Under the pieces are notes generated by a model that saw nothing but the letters and a program-made list of their open reading frames with translations, had not been told where the DNA came from and searched no databases. Position numbers and translations under genes: made by a program. Below, in pieces: positions 16,140-25,372 of a stretch of 52,655 nt of DNA (position 1 is its first letter; every line of letters begins with the position of its first letter). This DNA comes from an uncultured Roseiflexaceae bacterium (GTDB lineage Bacteria; Chloroflexota; Chloroflexia; Chloroflexales; Roseiflexaceae): positions 1-52,655 of the forward strand of contig CALKHR010000115.1 in NCBI GenBank assembly GCA_937988885.1, read 5' to 3'.

Positions 16140-19100
16140 ATGCTTGCCCTGTTGGGTTACCAGATCGACCAAGAGCTCTACGCAAGTCATCATTCGTTAG
16201 TGTATCGCGCTCGTCGTGTTGCTGATAGTCATCCAGTTATTCTGAAGGTAGCGAATCAAGAATACCCCTCCCCTGAACGAGTAGCGTGGTTTCGGCGCGA
16301 ATTCGAATTGATGCGCTCATTGGCGCTCCCCAACGTCGTCAAGGCCCATTCGCTCACCTATGAGCAGCAGCATTGGATCATGGTGCTTGAGGATGGCGGT
16401 GATTCCCTGAATCGGCTACGGCTCGCTGGCACGCTCCCGCTCGACGAACTGCTCAGGCTTGCTATTCGCATCACCGAAGCGGTTGGCGAATTGCATCAGC
16501 AATACGTCATTCATAAGGATCTCAACCCCACCAACATCGTGTATAACCCCTCGACCGGCGAGGTGAAGCTGATCGACTTCGGCATCTCGACGGCGCTCTC
16601 TCGCGAGACGGCCTCCTTCCGCAATCCGAACGTGTTGGAGGGCACGCTGGCGTACATCTCCCCCGAGCAGACGGGCCGCATGAACCGCGATATCGACTAT
16701 CGCACCGACTTTTACTCGCTTGGCGTCACGTTGTACGAGTTGTTGACCGGGCGACTGCCGTTCGTGAGCGCGGATGCCTTGGAGTTGGTACACAGCCATA
16801 TTGCGAAGTTGCCGCCGCCTCCGCATCACATTGTGCCGAGTATCCCGCCTATCCTTTCAGCGATTGTGCTGAAGTTGCTGGCGAAGAACGCCGAGGATCG
16901 CTATCAATCGGCCTATGGGATTGTGGCTGATCTGCGGCATTGCCTTGCGCAATGGGAGGAAACTGGTGAGGTGCAGCCGTTCGCCCTGGCGCAGTCCGAC
17001 CGTTCCGATCGCTTTCAGATCCCGCAGAAGTTGTATGGACGCGAGGCCGATATCGATCGGTTGCTGGCAGCCTTCGAGCGCGTGAGTGCGGGCGCGGGTG
17101 AGATGCTGCTGATCGCGGGCTATTCGGGCATCGGCAAATCGGCGTTGGTCCACGAGATCTACAAGCCGATCACGGCGCGACGCGGCTACTATATCGCCGG
17201 GAAGTTCGATCAACTCCAACGAACCATGCCCTATTCGGCGGTGCTACAGGCGTTGCGCTCACTGATGCAGCAGTTGCTCACCGAGAGTGAGGCCTCGGTG
17301 GTGGCGTGGCGCGAGACGTTGCTGACGGTGTTGGGCAACAACGTCCAACTGCTGTTTGAGGCTATTCCCGAGTTGGTGCTGATTGTGGGCGAATTGCCCG
17401 CCCCCACCGTGCTCCCCAACGATGTGCAGCACCTGTATCGCCATTTGCTGTTGCAACTGATCCGCCTGGTGGCACAGCCGTCGCACCCGTTGGTGTTGGT
17501 GCTCGATGATCTACAGTGGGCCGATAGCGCCTCCCTCACGCTGATCGAGGCGTTGATGACGCACAACGGCCCTTCGTACTTGCTGCTGATCGGCACGTAC
17601 CGCGACAATGAGGTGAACGATAGCCACCCGCTGGCGCTGAGTATGGCCGCGTTGCGCGAAGCGAACGTGGCTGTCGAGCTCCTGCACTTGGCGCCGCTCT
17701 CGCTCGCCGATACCTGCGCGTTGCTCGTCGATACGCTTCATCAGCCGTTGGAGCGTGTCGAACCGCTAGCGGTCTTGGTGCAGCGTAAGACGCTGGGCAA
17801 TCCTTTTTTTATGGGCGAGTTCCTGCGATCGTTGTACGTCTCCGAACTGCTCCAGTACCGTTATCCGACTGCCGAGCATCACGGTGGTTGGGAATGGGAG
17901 ATCGAGCGCATCCAGGAACATGCCATCACCGACAACGTGATCGAACTGCTTGATCGTAAGGTGCAGACGTTGCCGGAGATCACGCAGAATCATTTGCGGA
18001 TCGCCGCCTGTTTGGGCAATCAGTTCGAGTTGATGGTGTTGGCGCAGGCGTGCGATCGTGTGTTGGGCGCGCTGCTCGAAGAATTGTGGCCTGCCGTCGC
18101 GGAAGGCTTGCTGGTGCCGATCGGCGATGCCTACAAATTCACGGGGAAACTTGGGCAGTGGCAACCGAGCGAGTTGATCGGCTCGCACAGTTACCGTTTT
18201 GTGCATGACCGCGTGCAGCAAGCGATTTATCTCAGCATTCCTGAATCTCAGCGCGCCGCCACGCATTATCAACTCGGCGCGATGATGCTGCGCAATACGC
18301 CGACCGAGAAGCATGAGGAACGTATCTTTACGCTGGTTGAGCAACTCAACCACGGCATTCCGTTGTTGAGCGATGCGAGTTCTCGTGAGCAATTGGCCCA
18401 TCTCAACGCGATCGCCGCCCGCAAAGCCACGAGTGCCGCCGCTTATCAGCCTGCGTATGCCTACGTGCAGAACGGCCTCGCGTTGCTGGATGCCGACGCC
18501 TGGCGAACGCGCTACAGCCTTGCGCTCGATTTGCACATTCAGGCCGCCGAGATCGCTTACCTGTGCGGCGATGAAGCGGCTATGACGCGCTATGCTGATG
18601 AGGTGCTGGCCCGCGCACAACGCCTCACCGACCGCCTCAAGCTGTACGAGATTTTGATCCGGGCGAATCGCGCGATGGAATCTTCCGAGATCGCGTTCGA
18701 TGTGTTGCGCCAACTCGGCGTCACGTTTCCCGCGCAGCCCACCGCGGCGGATCTCGAACAGGCCTTGGCACAAGTGCAGGAGCTCCTGGCGGGCCGCTCG
18801 ATCAGCGATCTGCGCGACCTGCCGCGCATGACCGATTCGCAGACGCTGGCGATCTTCCACCTGATGTCGAGCGCCAGCATCGCTGTCTATGCAGCGAAAC
18901 CGCAGTTCTTCCCGCTGTATGTGCTGAAGCAGGTCGAATGGTCGATCCGCTACGGCAACGCCCCGCAATCGCCGTATGCCTATGCGCTCTACGGCATGTT
19001 GCTATGCGGATGGCTGGATAACATCACGGAGGGCTATCAGTGGGGCCAGTTGGGGCTGCATCTGCTCGATACGCTGGAAGCGAACGAGGTGCGGGCCAGG

Positions 19101-21755
19101 ACATTGTTCATGGCCCAGGCGTTTATCAACCATTGGAGCGAGCCGGTGCGCGAGACGCTGAGTTTGGCGCGGCTAGCCTACCAGAGCGGCTTCGAAACGG
19201 GCGACCTCGATTCGCTTAACTTCGCGACGGTATCGTACACCGCCTATGCCCTCTTTAGTGGGCGCGAGTTGCCGGTGTTGGAGCAGGAGATCGTGGTGTT
19301 TACCGAGGCGGTGACGCCGATGCAGCAGGAGGCCACGCTCTATCGCCTGAAGATCTATCGCCAAACTGTCCTTAACCTGATGGGCAAGACGAGTCTTCCC
19401 CATATGCTGAGTGGCGAGGTGTACGATCTCCAGCGTTCGGTTCCCCTGCATTTGGCGCGCCACGATGGCACATCGGCATATGCCGCGTATCTCGCTCAGG
19501 CGCTGCTCTTCTATTTGTTCGAGCAACCAGCGCAGGCGCTTTCGTACATCGAATTGGCCGAGGGCGTGGTCGATCTGGTCGTTGGGCAGTTTGTGGTCAC
19601 GCAGTTCTATTTTTACGATTCGCTGATCCGGCTGGCGTTGTATGCCGATATGCCCGAACAGGAACACGAGGCGCTTTGGGCGAAGGTGAACGCGAATCAG
19701 CAGCGCTTGGCGAATTGGGCGGCGTACGCGCCCGAGAACGTGCAGCATCACTGGTTGCTGGTGGAGGCCGAACTGGCGCGGGTGCGCGGTCGTTACGGCG
19801 ATGCCCGCGAGTTGTACGATCAGAGCATCGCATTGGCGCAGCAACACGGCTACCTCCACGACGAGGCGCTGGCTCAAGAAATGGCTGGCCGTATGTACGT
19901 GGCTCGTGGTCAACTCCAGTTCGCGCAGGTGTGTCTGCAGAATGCTCACTACGCGTATCAGCGTTGGGGCGCGCAAGCCAAAGTGCAGCATATCGAGGAG
20001 CGTTACCCACACTATTTCAGCACACCTCAGCTTGCCGTCGGCACCACATCGCAACTCAATACGGCCAGGCACTCCGTCTCGGGCGCGCTCGACATGGCGA
20101 GCGTCTCGAAGGCGCTGCAAGCGATCTCTGGCGAGATCGTGCTGAGTCGGCTGTTACACACGCTGGTGTCGGTGCTGATCGAGAACGCTGGGGCACAGCA
20201 GGGCTACTTGCTGCTGATGAATGGGAACGGCCTTGTGCCCGTGGCGCAGATCGATGCGCTAGCGGCTGAGCAGGTGGTGCTGCTTTCGCCCGGACACGAA
20301 CTGACGCCGACCGCGCTGCCCAACTCGATCATCACCTACGTGGCCCGCACCCACGAGACGGTGCTGCTGCACGATGCCGCCGGAACCAGTGCCTTTGCGC
20401 TCGATGCCTATTTGCAGCACCACCGCCCCCGTTCGCTGTTGTGCGTGCCGTTGCTGAACCAGGGCCGGTTGGTGGGTGTGCTGTATTTGGAGAACAACTT
20501 GGTCAGTGGCGTGTTTACGGCGGAGCGGCTCGAAGTGCTGCAACTGCTGGCGGCGCAGACGGCGATCTCGATCGAGAACGCGAATTTGTACAGTGACCTT
20601 GAGCGGAGCGAGCACAAATACCGCACGTTGTTCGAACATTCGCACGATGCGATCCTGGTGTGCGGCCCCGACGGCACGATCATCGATGCGAACCCGGCCT
20701 GCACCGCTCTGCTGGGCTATAGTCCGAGCGAACTGCAGGGCAAGCGAGCGGTGCATTTGGTCGCTGAGCCCGCCGCGCGCGAGCAGATGCTGCATGTGCT
20801 CACGAGCCAGGCCAGTGTGCGCGATGCTGAGTTGATCCTGCGCTCGGCCTCTGGCACGCTGATCGATTGTCTGGTGACAGCCAGCACACGCTACGACGAC
20901 GATGGCAGCATCCTCGGCTACCAAGGCATCATTCGCGATCTCTCCGAGCGCCGCCGCCTTGAGCATGAGCGTGCACGATTGCTCGCTATTCAGCGCGAAC
21001 TCGATTTCGCCCGCAATATCCAACAGAGTCTGTTGCCACCCAGCAAGGTGGTATGGCCCGAACTTGAGGCGATGTGCTACAACATGCCAGCCCGCGAGGT
21101 CGGCGGCGATTTCTACATCTATCGCAAGCGCAAACTCGCCGACGAGCAGCGCTTCACGTTTGCGTTGGGCGATGTGACGGGCAAGGGCATCCCCGCCGCG
21201 TTGTTGATGGCGATCAGTATGGTGTCGTTGCAGGCGATCGCGCTGCAGGATAGCAACCCCAACGAGTTGTTGAAGCGGCTCGATCGGCTGATCGCGCGCT
21301 ACACCCGTTCGAGCCGCCAGAACTGCGCGCTGCTCTACGCCGAGATCGTGATGCCGCAGCGGCGCGGCGACGGAACGACGTTGCTGGTCGCCAATGCTGG
21401 TTGCGTTACTCCGCTGCTGCGGCGCGCGAGCGGCGAGGTCGAATGGATCGATGTGGGTGGCTTGCCGCTCGGTACGGGGCTGACGATGCCACATGGCTAC
21501 GCGATCAGCGCCAATACGTTGCGGGCCGATGATATGGTGATCTTGACGAGCGATGGCGTGATCGAGGCCAAAAACCCCGACGGTGAGATGTTCGGCTTCG
21601 AGCGGATGGCCGACGCGGTCGCGAGCGGCCCCACGCATAGCGCCGAGGCGATGTTGGCGCACCTGCAGGCGGCGCTAGCCGATTTTGTGGGGGGTGGCGA
21701 GCCACACGACGATGTGACGATCATCGTTGTGCGGATGGGCAAGCGCGCTGGGTAA
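16140..21755 (+). CDS. Giant kinase / AAA ATPase / GAF / PAS / SpoIIE-phosphatase fusion
   Basis: 1871 residues. An N-terminal Ser/Thr kinase domain (about 8-270) has Lys36 in VILKVA, catalytic Asp127 in HKDLNPTN and Asp146 in DFGIS, but a poor glycine loop. An AAA/STAND-like ATPase follows, with Walker A GYSGIGKS (327-334) and Walker B LVLVLDDLQ (Asp456). A helical TPR-like region of about 750 residues is next, then GAF (about 1330-1485), PAS (about 1490-1605), a coiled linker with NIQQSLLPP, and a PP2C-type SpoIIE phosphatase (about 1640-1868) with DVTGKG (Asp1678) and a final DDVT. This is the multi-domain architecture known from cyanobacteria and Chloroflexota, usually ending in a histidine kinase. 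Here the output is a phosphatase. It should switch partner proteins by dephosphorylation in response to signals sensed by GAF and PAS. Confidence 0.93.
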   Translation: MLALLGYQIDQELYASHHSLVYRARRVADSHPVILKVANQEYPSPERVAWFRREFELMRSLALPNVVKAHSLTYEQQHWIMVLEDGGDSLNRLRLAGTLPLDELLRLAIRITEAVGELHQQYVIHKDLNPTNIVYNPSTGEVKLIDFGISTALSRETASFRNPNVLEGTLAYISPEQTGRMNRDIDYRTDFYSLGVTLYELLTGRLPFVSADALELVHSHIAKLPPPPHHIVPSIPPILSAIVLKLLAKNAEDRYQSAYGIVADLRHCLAQWEETGEVQPFALAQSDRSDRFQIPQKLYGREADIDRLLAAFERVSAGAGEMLLIAGYSGIGKSALVHEIYKPITARRGYYIAGKFDQLQRTMPYSAVLQALRSLMQQLLTESEASVVAWRETLLTVLGNNVQLLFEAIPELVLIVGELPAPTVLPNDVQHLYRHLLLQLIRLVAQPSHPLVLVLDDLQWADSASLTLIEALMTHNGPSYLLLIGTYRDNEVNDSHPLALSMAALREANVAVELLHLAPLSLADTCALLVDTLHQPLERVEPLAVLVQRKTLGNPFFMGEFLRSLYVSELLQYRYPTAEHHGGWEWEIERIQEHAITDNVIELLDRKVQTLPEITQNHLRIAACLGNQFELMVLAQACDRVLGALLEELWPAVAEGLLVPIGDAYKFTGKLGQWQPSELIGSHSYRFVHDRVQQAIYLSIPESQRAATHYQLGAMMLRNTPTEKHEERIFTLVEQLNHGIPLLSDASSREQLAHLNAIAARKATSAAAYQPAYAYVQNGLALLDADAWRTRYSLALDLHIQAAEIAYLCGDEAAMTRYADEVLARAQRLTDRLKLYEILIRANRAMESSEIAFDVLRQLGVTFPAQPTAADLEQALAQVQELLAGRSISDLRDLPRMTDSQTLAIFHLMSSASIAVYAAKPQFFPLYVLKQVEWSIRYGNAPQSPYAYALYGMLLCGWLDNITEGYQWGQLGLHLLDTLEANEVRARTLFMAQAFINHWSEPVRETLSLARLAYQSGFETGDLDSLNFATVSYTAYALFSGRELPVLEQEIVVFTEAVTPMQQEATLYRLKIYRQTVLNLMGKTSLPHMLSGEVYDLQRSVPLHLARHDGTSAYAAYLAQALLFYLFEQPAQALSYIELAEGVVDLVVGQFVVTQFYFYDSLIRLALYADMPEQEHEALWAKVNANQQRLANWAAYAPENVQHHWLLVEAELARVRGRYGDARELYDQSIALAQQHGYLHDEALAQEMAGRMYVARGQLQFAQVCLQNAHYAYQRWGAQAKVQHIEERYPHYFSTPQLAVGTTSQLNTARHSVSGALDMASVSKALQAISGEIVLSRLLHTLVSVLIENAGAQQGYLLLMNGNGLVPVAQIDALAAEQVVLLSPGHELTPTALPNSIITYVARTHETVLLHDAAGTSAFALDAYLQHHRPRSLLCVPLLNQGRLVGVLYLENNLVSGVFTAERLEVLQLLAAQTAISIENANLYSDLERSEHKYRTLFEHSHDAILVCGPDGTIIDANPACTALLGYSPSELQGKRAVHLVAEPAAREQMLHVLTSQASVRDAELILRSASGTLIDCLVTASTRYDDDGSILGYQGIIRDLSERRRLEHERARLLAIQRELDFARNIQQSLLPPSKVVWPELEAMCYNMPAREVGGDFYIYRKRKLADEQRFTFALGDVTGKGIPAALLMAISMVSLQAIALQDSNPNELLKRLDRLIARYTRSSRQNCALLYAEIVMPQRRGDGTTLLVANAGCVTPLLRRASGEVEWIDVGGLPLGTGLTMPHGYAISANTLRADDMVILTSDGVIEAKNPDGEMFGFERMADAVASGPTHSAEAMLAHLQAALADFVGGGEPHDDVTIIVVRMGKRAG

Positions 21756-21881
21756 TGTCACATCGGCACAAAAGCGGACCTTAGAACGACGCGCGTTTGT
21801 GTTTCGATTGCTATCATCAGCCTTAGGATGAGCCAAGCGCTGCACGCAGCGCCTCATCAACATCACATAACAAGACCGGTA

Positions 21882-21910
21882 TTGCTTAGACAACGCCTGT
21901 CGTGTATACT
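21882..21910 (+). promoter_or_regulatory. Promoter and possible operator of the TetR gene
   Basis: TTGCTT (21882-21887), 17-nt spacer, TATACT (21905-21910). A small dyad GACA-N5-TGTC lies in the spacer, where an autoregulating TetR protein could bind. Confidence 0.5.
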
Positions 21911-21953
21911 GCTGTTGGTTTGGGCTGAATGATTGAGCGACCGAGGTGAGCGA

Positions 21954-22538
21954 ATGACGGTTGTAGAAAAAGAGCGTATCGACCCGCGCGTGATTAGGAC
22001 GCGGCAATTGTTGATCGACGCCTTTCTTGGCTTGCAGGCCGAGAAGGACTTCGATGATATTACGATTCAAGACATTACGACACGGGCCACCGTGAACCGC
22101 GCCACATTTTACGCGCATTTCCCCGATAAATACGCGCTGGTCAACGACATTATGCGCGGCAACTTCGAGCAGGTGCTCGAGTCCCGCCTTGGTCCCGAGC
22201 TCGACATCGGCCACAATTACCTGAGCAATCTGTTGCTCGCCGTCACCGATCATCTCACGATGTTGCAGACGCGCTGCCAACGCTCGTTTTTGATGTTTGA
22301 GTCGTTGGTCGAGGCGCAGACGAAGTTGCAGTTGCGCCAACGCCTGATCGATTGGTTGCAGGCGCGCCCCCACACCAGCGGTCTGCCGATCGAGCGCGTG
22401 GAGATGGCCGCCACTGTCCTCAGTTGGGCGATGTACGGCGCGGCGAACGAATGGCGCGGTCGTGCCGACGCCCAGAGCGCCGATGCGTTTGTGAAGGAGA
22501 ACCTGCCCATGCTGATCGCGATGGTCGAGGCGCTCTGA
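21954..22538 (+). CDS. TetR/AcrR family transcriptional regulator
   Basis: About 194 residues. The N-terminal 60 residues form a TetR helix-turn-helix: RTRQLLIDAF, then a recognition segment reading TRATVNRATFYAHFPDK. The helical C-terminal domain would bind a small ligand and dimerise. Such proteins repress nearby genes and leave DNA upon ligand binding. GAGGTG stands just before the ATG at 21954; the longer frame starting with TTG at 21933 is less likely. The neighbours (giant kinase upstream, convergent phosphoribosyltransferase downstream) do not show a target, so autoregulation or a distant target is likely. Confidence 0.92.
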   Translation: MTVVEKERIDPRVIRTRQLLIDAFLGLQAEKDFDDITIQDITTRATVNRATFYAHFPDKYALVNDIMRGNFEQVLESRLGPELDIGHNYLSNLLLAVTDHLTMLQTRCQRSFLMFESLVEAQTKLQLRQRLIDWLQARPHTSGLPIERVEMAATVLSWAMYGAANEWRGRADAQSADAFVKENLPMLIAMVEAL

Positions 22539-22601
22539 TAGTTCCTCTAGATGTGAGCTAAGGTTGTTGTTGCGGGTTTAGCCTGCGGCAGTGAGACACT
22601 T

Positions 22602-22650
22602 GTGTGATATCGAGACGTTGCTACGTGCAGCGCCTCGATATCACGTTTTT
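22602..22650 (+). terminator. Terminator, hairpin B of the shared 18-bp design
   Basis: GTGATATCGAG (22604-22614) pairs with CTCGATATCAC (22634-22644), extended inward past one mismatch to a 5-nt loop TACGT, then GTTTTT (22645-22650). It lies between the convergent TetR and phosphoribosyltransferase genes and shares stem length, loop size and the core TGC..GCAG with the hairpin at 13594. Confidence 0.85.
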
Positions 22651-22692
22651 GGGGAGTGTTATCAAGAACGAACACAGAATACTTCCTCACGC

Positions 22693-23379
22693 TTAGACGG
22701 TCTTGGCGTGTTGATAACTGCCAAGCAGCAGCGCGGCGTATTGATCGTCGATCTGCTGTTGCCAGTACGGTTCTGGTTGGGGGTTGCTATCGAGTACAAC
22801 GATGCGGTCGGCATGGGAGCGTAGTTGTGCGATGACGCTTGGTGAGGCGTGCGGGGTGGCGATGATGCAGCGTCGGGCGTGCAGCCGCCGTAGCGTTTGC
22901 AGCGCGACCAACTGGCTGACTCCGCTGCCGATCCCGTCATCGACCAGGATGACTTGGCGGCGGTGCAGGGGTGGCAATCCACGTCCCCCTCGATAACGCT
23001 GGTGCTGCGCGGCGAGATCGCGGGCCGCCAAGTCGGCCTCTCGCCAGAAGGACTCCAGCGAGGCTTTTGGCAGGCGTAGCACGGCGCGGTTGAGACAGAG
23101 GCCGCCGTATTCGCTTAAGGCACCAGCGATCAGGGCTGGATAGGCCCGTAGTGTAATTTTGCGCACCAAGAGCACGTCGAGCGGGAGGCGAAGCAGGCGC
23201 GCAACTTCACCCGCGATCACCACGCCGCCTGGCGGCAAGGCCAACACGAGTGAATGACCTTCGCGATATGGCAATAACAGTTGCCCAAGTTGATGACCTG
23301 CGCTGATGCGGTCGGCGTAGCGCGGGTTTAGTTCTATCGGTGGACTGCCAGGAAGCAGATAACTATTGGTTGGTGTCAT
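22693..23379 (-). CDS. Phosphoribosyltransferase domain protein
   Basis: 228 residues. The PRPP-binding loop is clear: VILVDDGIGSG, about residues 135-145, with two adjacent Asp followed by a Gly-rich turn. An N-terminal FADRxxAGxxLxxxL-like segment (YADRISAGHQLGQLL) and the GGVVIAGEVA motif are those of the stand-alone PRTase family often annotated as putative phosphoribosyltransferase. Family members bind PRPP, but the true reaction is mostly unknown. AGGAGG is 6 nt before the ATG. It is monocistronic and convergent with the TetR gene. The nucleobase substrate cannot be read from sequence. Confidence 0.9.
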   Translation of the reverse strand: MTPTNSYLLPGSPPIELNPRYADRISAGHQLGQLLLPYREGHSLVLALPPGGVVIAGEVARLLRLPLDVLLVRKITLRAYPALIAGALSEYGGLCLNRAVLRLPKASLESFWREADLAARDLAAQHQRYRGGRGLPPLHRRQVILVDDGIGSGVSQLVALQTLRRLHARRCIIATPHASPSVIAQLRSHADRIVVLDSNPQPEPYWQQQIDDQYAALLLGSYQHAKTV

Positions 23380-23632
23380 GACAAGCCTCCTGAAACATGG
23401 TATCAGCAGGCGGCGCGGCGCGTCTCCACGTTTCTGATGCCTTTCGATACAGTTAGCTTCAGTATAGGCTTTTCGGTTGCGTTGAATATAATGAAATGGT
23501 AACGCTTGGTAGTGATTTGGTGATGATCGGGGATAGACCGTGGCTTACGATGTGGATGCGCTGCTCCAAGCAGTACATCCACACCACGTTTTGGGGAAGG
23601 TGCGATCTGTGGAGGCTCTTGTGTTTAAAGGC

Positions 23633-23926
23633 TTTTTGAAAAGCATTCCAATGATGTGCCTCCTTTGCGAGAGCGTCGGATGCGCCATACGGCGGGTGTG
23701 GGTGTACTCACGAGGAGATCGGCTGCTGCGCAAGCCCAAAGGGCCGGGTCGCGGCCCTTTGGAAACCCCGACCGGGGTTTATCGCCCCTGGACCCCCAAG
23801 GGATCCGCTCTGTGATGCCTGTGCCGTTTGGTTCCTCGGTATGATCCTTGTTCGGTAGTCTGTATGCGCTTTTTGCCTACCGACACGCATCTGTCTCTGC
23901 TTACAACCTCTTGAGCTGTTCAGAAA
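23633..23926 (+). repeat. Dispersed non-coding element, copy 1
   Basis: About 294 bp lying between the minus-strand phosphoribosyltransferase and LacI genes. It aligns along its whole length with the reverse complement of 40887-41202. Its ends are imperfect inverted repeats, TTTTTGAAAAGCAT on the left and GAGCTGTTCAGAAA on the right. Internal hairpins include CCAAAGGGCCG (23736-23746) with CGGCCCTTTGG (23752-23762) and an AAACCCC/GGGGTTT stem after it. Indels between the copies are not multiples of three, which argues against a protein. This explains most of the 605-bp gene-free stretch 23380-23984. Confidence 0.85.
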
Positions 23927-23984
23927 TGTTCTAATCTGCGAAATCTGTGTAATCTGTGGATGCCCCTGCAACGTTGCATCGGCC

Positions 23985-24992
23985 TTAACTGCTCTCGCGC
24001 ACGACGAGCTCGCCGTAGATCACGCTTTTCACGGGAGCCTCGAACTCGCCCTTGATCAGGTGGTGCAGCTTCTGCATCGCTAATTGACCCATCGCCGCGC
24101 GAGGCATATTGTAGCTTGTGAGTGCGGGGCGGGTGTAGGCGCTCTCGGCCACGTTGTCGATGCTGACGATCGCGATATCGTCGGGGATACGCAGCCCCGC
24201 CTCTTTGATCGCCTCCATCGCGCCGAACGCCGTTTTATCGCTGATCGCCACGACTGCGGTGGGGCGATTGGGCTGTTGCAGAATCTCCTGCATCTGAACG
24301 TAGCCCTTTTTGGGGTGCCCCGAGACTGGATTCGGCATCAACTCCGGCGGAATCAACAGGCCTGCCTCGGCGGCGGCGGCCAAGCAGCCCTTCAGGCGGT
24401 CGTTGAGACTGCTGTACTTGCGCGGCCCCCGCAGGATGCCGATCGCGCGGTGCCCCCGCTCCAGCAAGTGCTCCATCACGGCGTAGCCCGCGCTGAAGTT
24501 ATCGCCCAACACGCAGGGCAGCTGCTGCCCCGGCAGATAACTCTCGACCAGCACCAGCGGCACTTGCAGCGCCTTTAGTTGGATGACCATCTCCGGCGTG
24601 ATATCGCCATCGTTGGCCACCACCAAGCCCTGCACTTCGCCCGTGAGGATCGATGAAAGGTTGTCGAGGCCCTCGGCGGCCTTGTCGAACATATGCAGAT
24701 GCACGCGGTAGCCGAGCCGCTGTGCTTCGGCTTGGAAGCCGTGGATCACGTCGCCGTAGAAGATGTCGAGGATGACGGGCATAGCGCTGCGCTCGATCAG
24801 CAGGCCGACCGTAGCGGGCCGATGATTGTCGTTGGTGGCGACCGCGTAGCCAAGTTGGGAGATCACATCCCACACACGCTTCCGCGTTTCGGGCGAGACG
24901 CCGGGCTTGTTGCGCACGACCAATGATACTGCCGAGACCGAGACTTGCGCCGCGTCGGCGATATCGCGCATACTGGGACGCCGTTTATTCAT
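23985..24992 (-). CDS. LacI-family transcriptional regulator of the sugar locus
   Basis: 335 residues, the normal LacI length. The N-terminal helix-turn-helix is clear (MRDIADAAQVSVSAVSLVVR, with the hinge helix next). A periplasmic-binding-protein-like domain follows, with the usual VGLLIERSA start, ERGHRAIGILRG in the middle and DDIAIVSIDN near the end. It should bind an operator as a dimer and release it when a sugar binds. It is divergent from the binding-protein gene at 25649, which begins the arabinofuranosidase locus, so it is the likely local regulator. The 656-bp gap between them holds promoters for both sides and a strong dyad at 25349-25372. Confidence 0.95.
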   Translation of the reverse strand: MNKRRPSMRDIADAAQVSVSAVSLVVRNKPGVSPETRKRVWDVISQLGYAVATNDNHRPATVGLLIERSAMPVILDIFYGDVIHGFQAEAQRLGYRVHLHMFDKAAEGLDNLSSILTGEVQGLVVANDGDITPEMVIQLKALQVPLVLVESYLPGQQLPCVLGDNFSAGYAVMEHLLERGHRAIGILRGPRKYSSLNDRLKGCLAAAAEAGLLIPPELMPNPVSGHPKKGYVQMQEILQQPNRPTAVVAISDKTAFGAMEAIKEAGLRIPDDIAIVSIDNVAESAYTRPALTSYNMPRAAMGQLAMQKLHHLIKGEFEAPVKSVIYGELVVRESS

Positions 24993-25020
24993 ACATTGCT
25001 CACTCTTCTACCTTTTTTCT

Positions 25021-25049
25021 ATCATAGCATAGCATCGGTACGCTGGCTA
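25021..25049 (-). promoter_or_regulatory. Promoter of the LacI gene
   Basis: On the minus strand, TAGCCA (25049-25044), 17-nt spacer, TATGAT (25026-25021) preceded by TGc (extended -10), about 30 nt before the LacI start. Confidence 0.5.
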
Positions 25050-25222
25050 GAGAACGCTCTCCCGCTACATTCCTCTGATACACTGACATAACATGTGCTT
25101 TCGGTAGTGCTGCAAGTCGAACATGCTCAACTGCATGTCTATCCTTCCTGAGAAGTAGTTTCTCTCAAAATTGTTGAGTGTTGTATAGTAGAATATCATA
25201 GAATTTACTAGAATAACAGTGG

Positions 25223-25251
25223 TTGACAAAAGAAACATGCTCTTGTATAGT
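25223..25251 (+). promoter_or_regulatory. Strong sigma-70 promoter of the sugar locus
   Basis: Perfect -35 TTGACA (25223-25228), 17-nt spacer, TATAGT (25246-25251). Transcription should start near 25258, giving a long leader of about 390 nt before the binding-protein ATG at 25649. Confidence 0.75.
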
Positions 25252-25348
25252 ACAAATAACCCCGATGAGATGGCGATAAAACGAATGACTACCCGCTTTT
25301 CTAGCTATGGACGCTAATGTGATGTAAAGTTGCATCGTCTTGATAGGC

Positions 25349-25372
25349 GTGATTCATTGGTGAATGATTCAC
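25349..25372. promoter_or_regulatory. Dyad-symmetric candidate operator
   Basis: Half-site GTGATTCATT, then AATGATTCAC, separated by four bases: nine symmetric positions per arm with one T/T break in each. It lies about 90 bp downstream of the promoter at 25223-25251, a roadblock position. The divergent LacI-family regulator is the obvious candidate binder, though the site lacks the CG centre typical of the family. Confidence 0.5.

Noticed and set aside
20259..21662. 467-codon minus-strand frame across the giant kinase, and similar at 17766-18968 and 19173-20120
   Set aside because: Antisense shadows with biased Arg/His/Gln composition and no recognisable domain.
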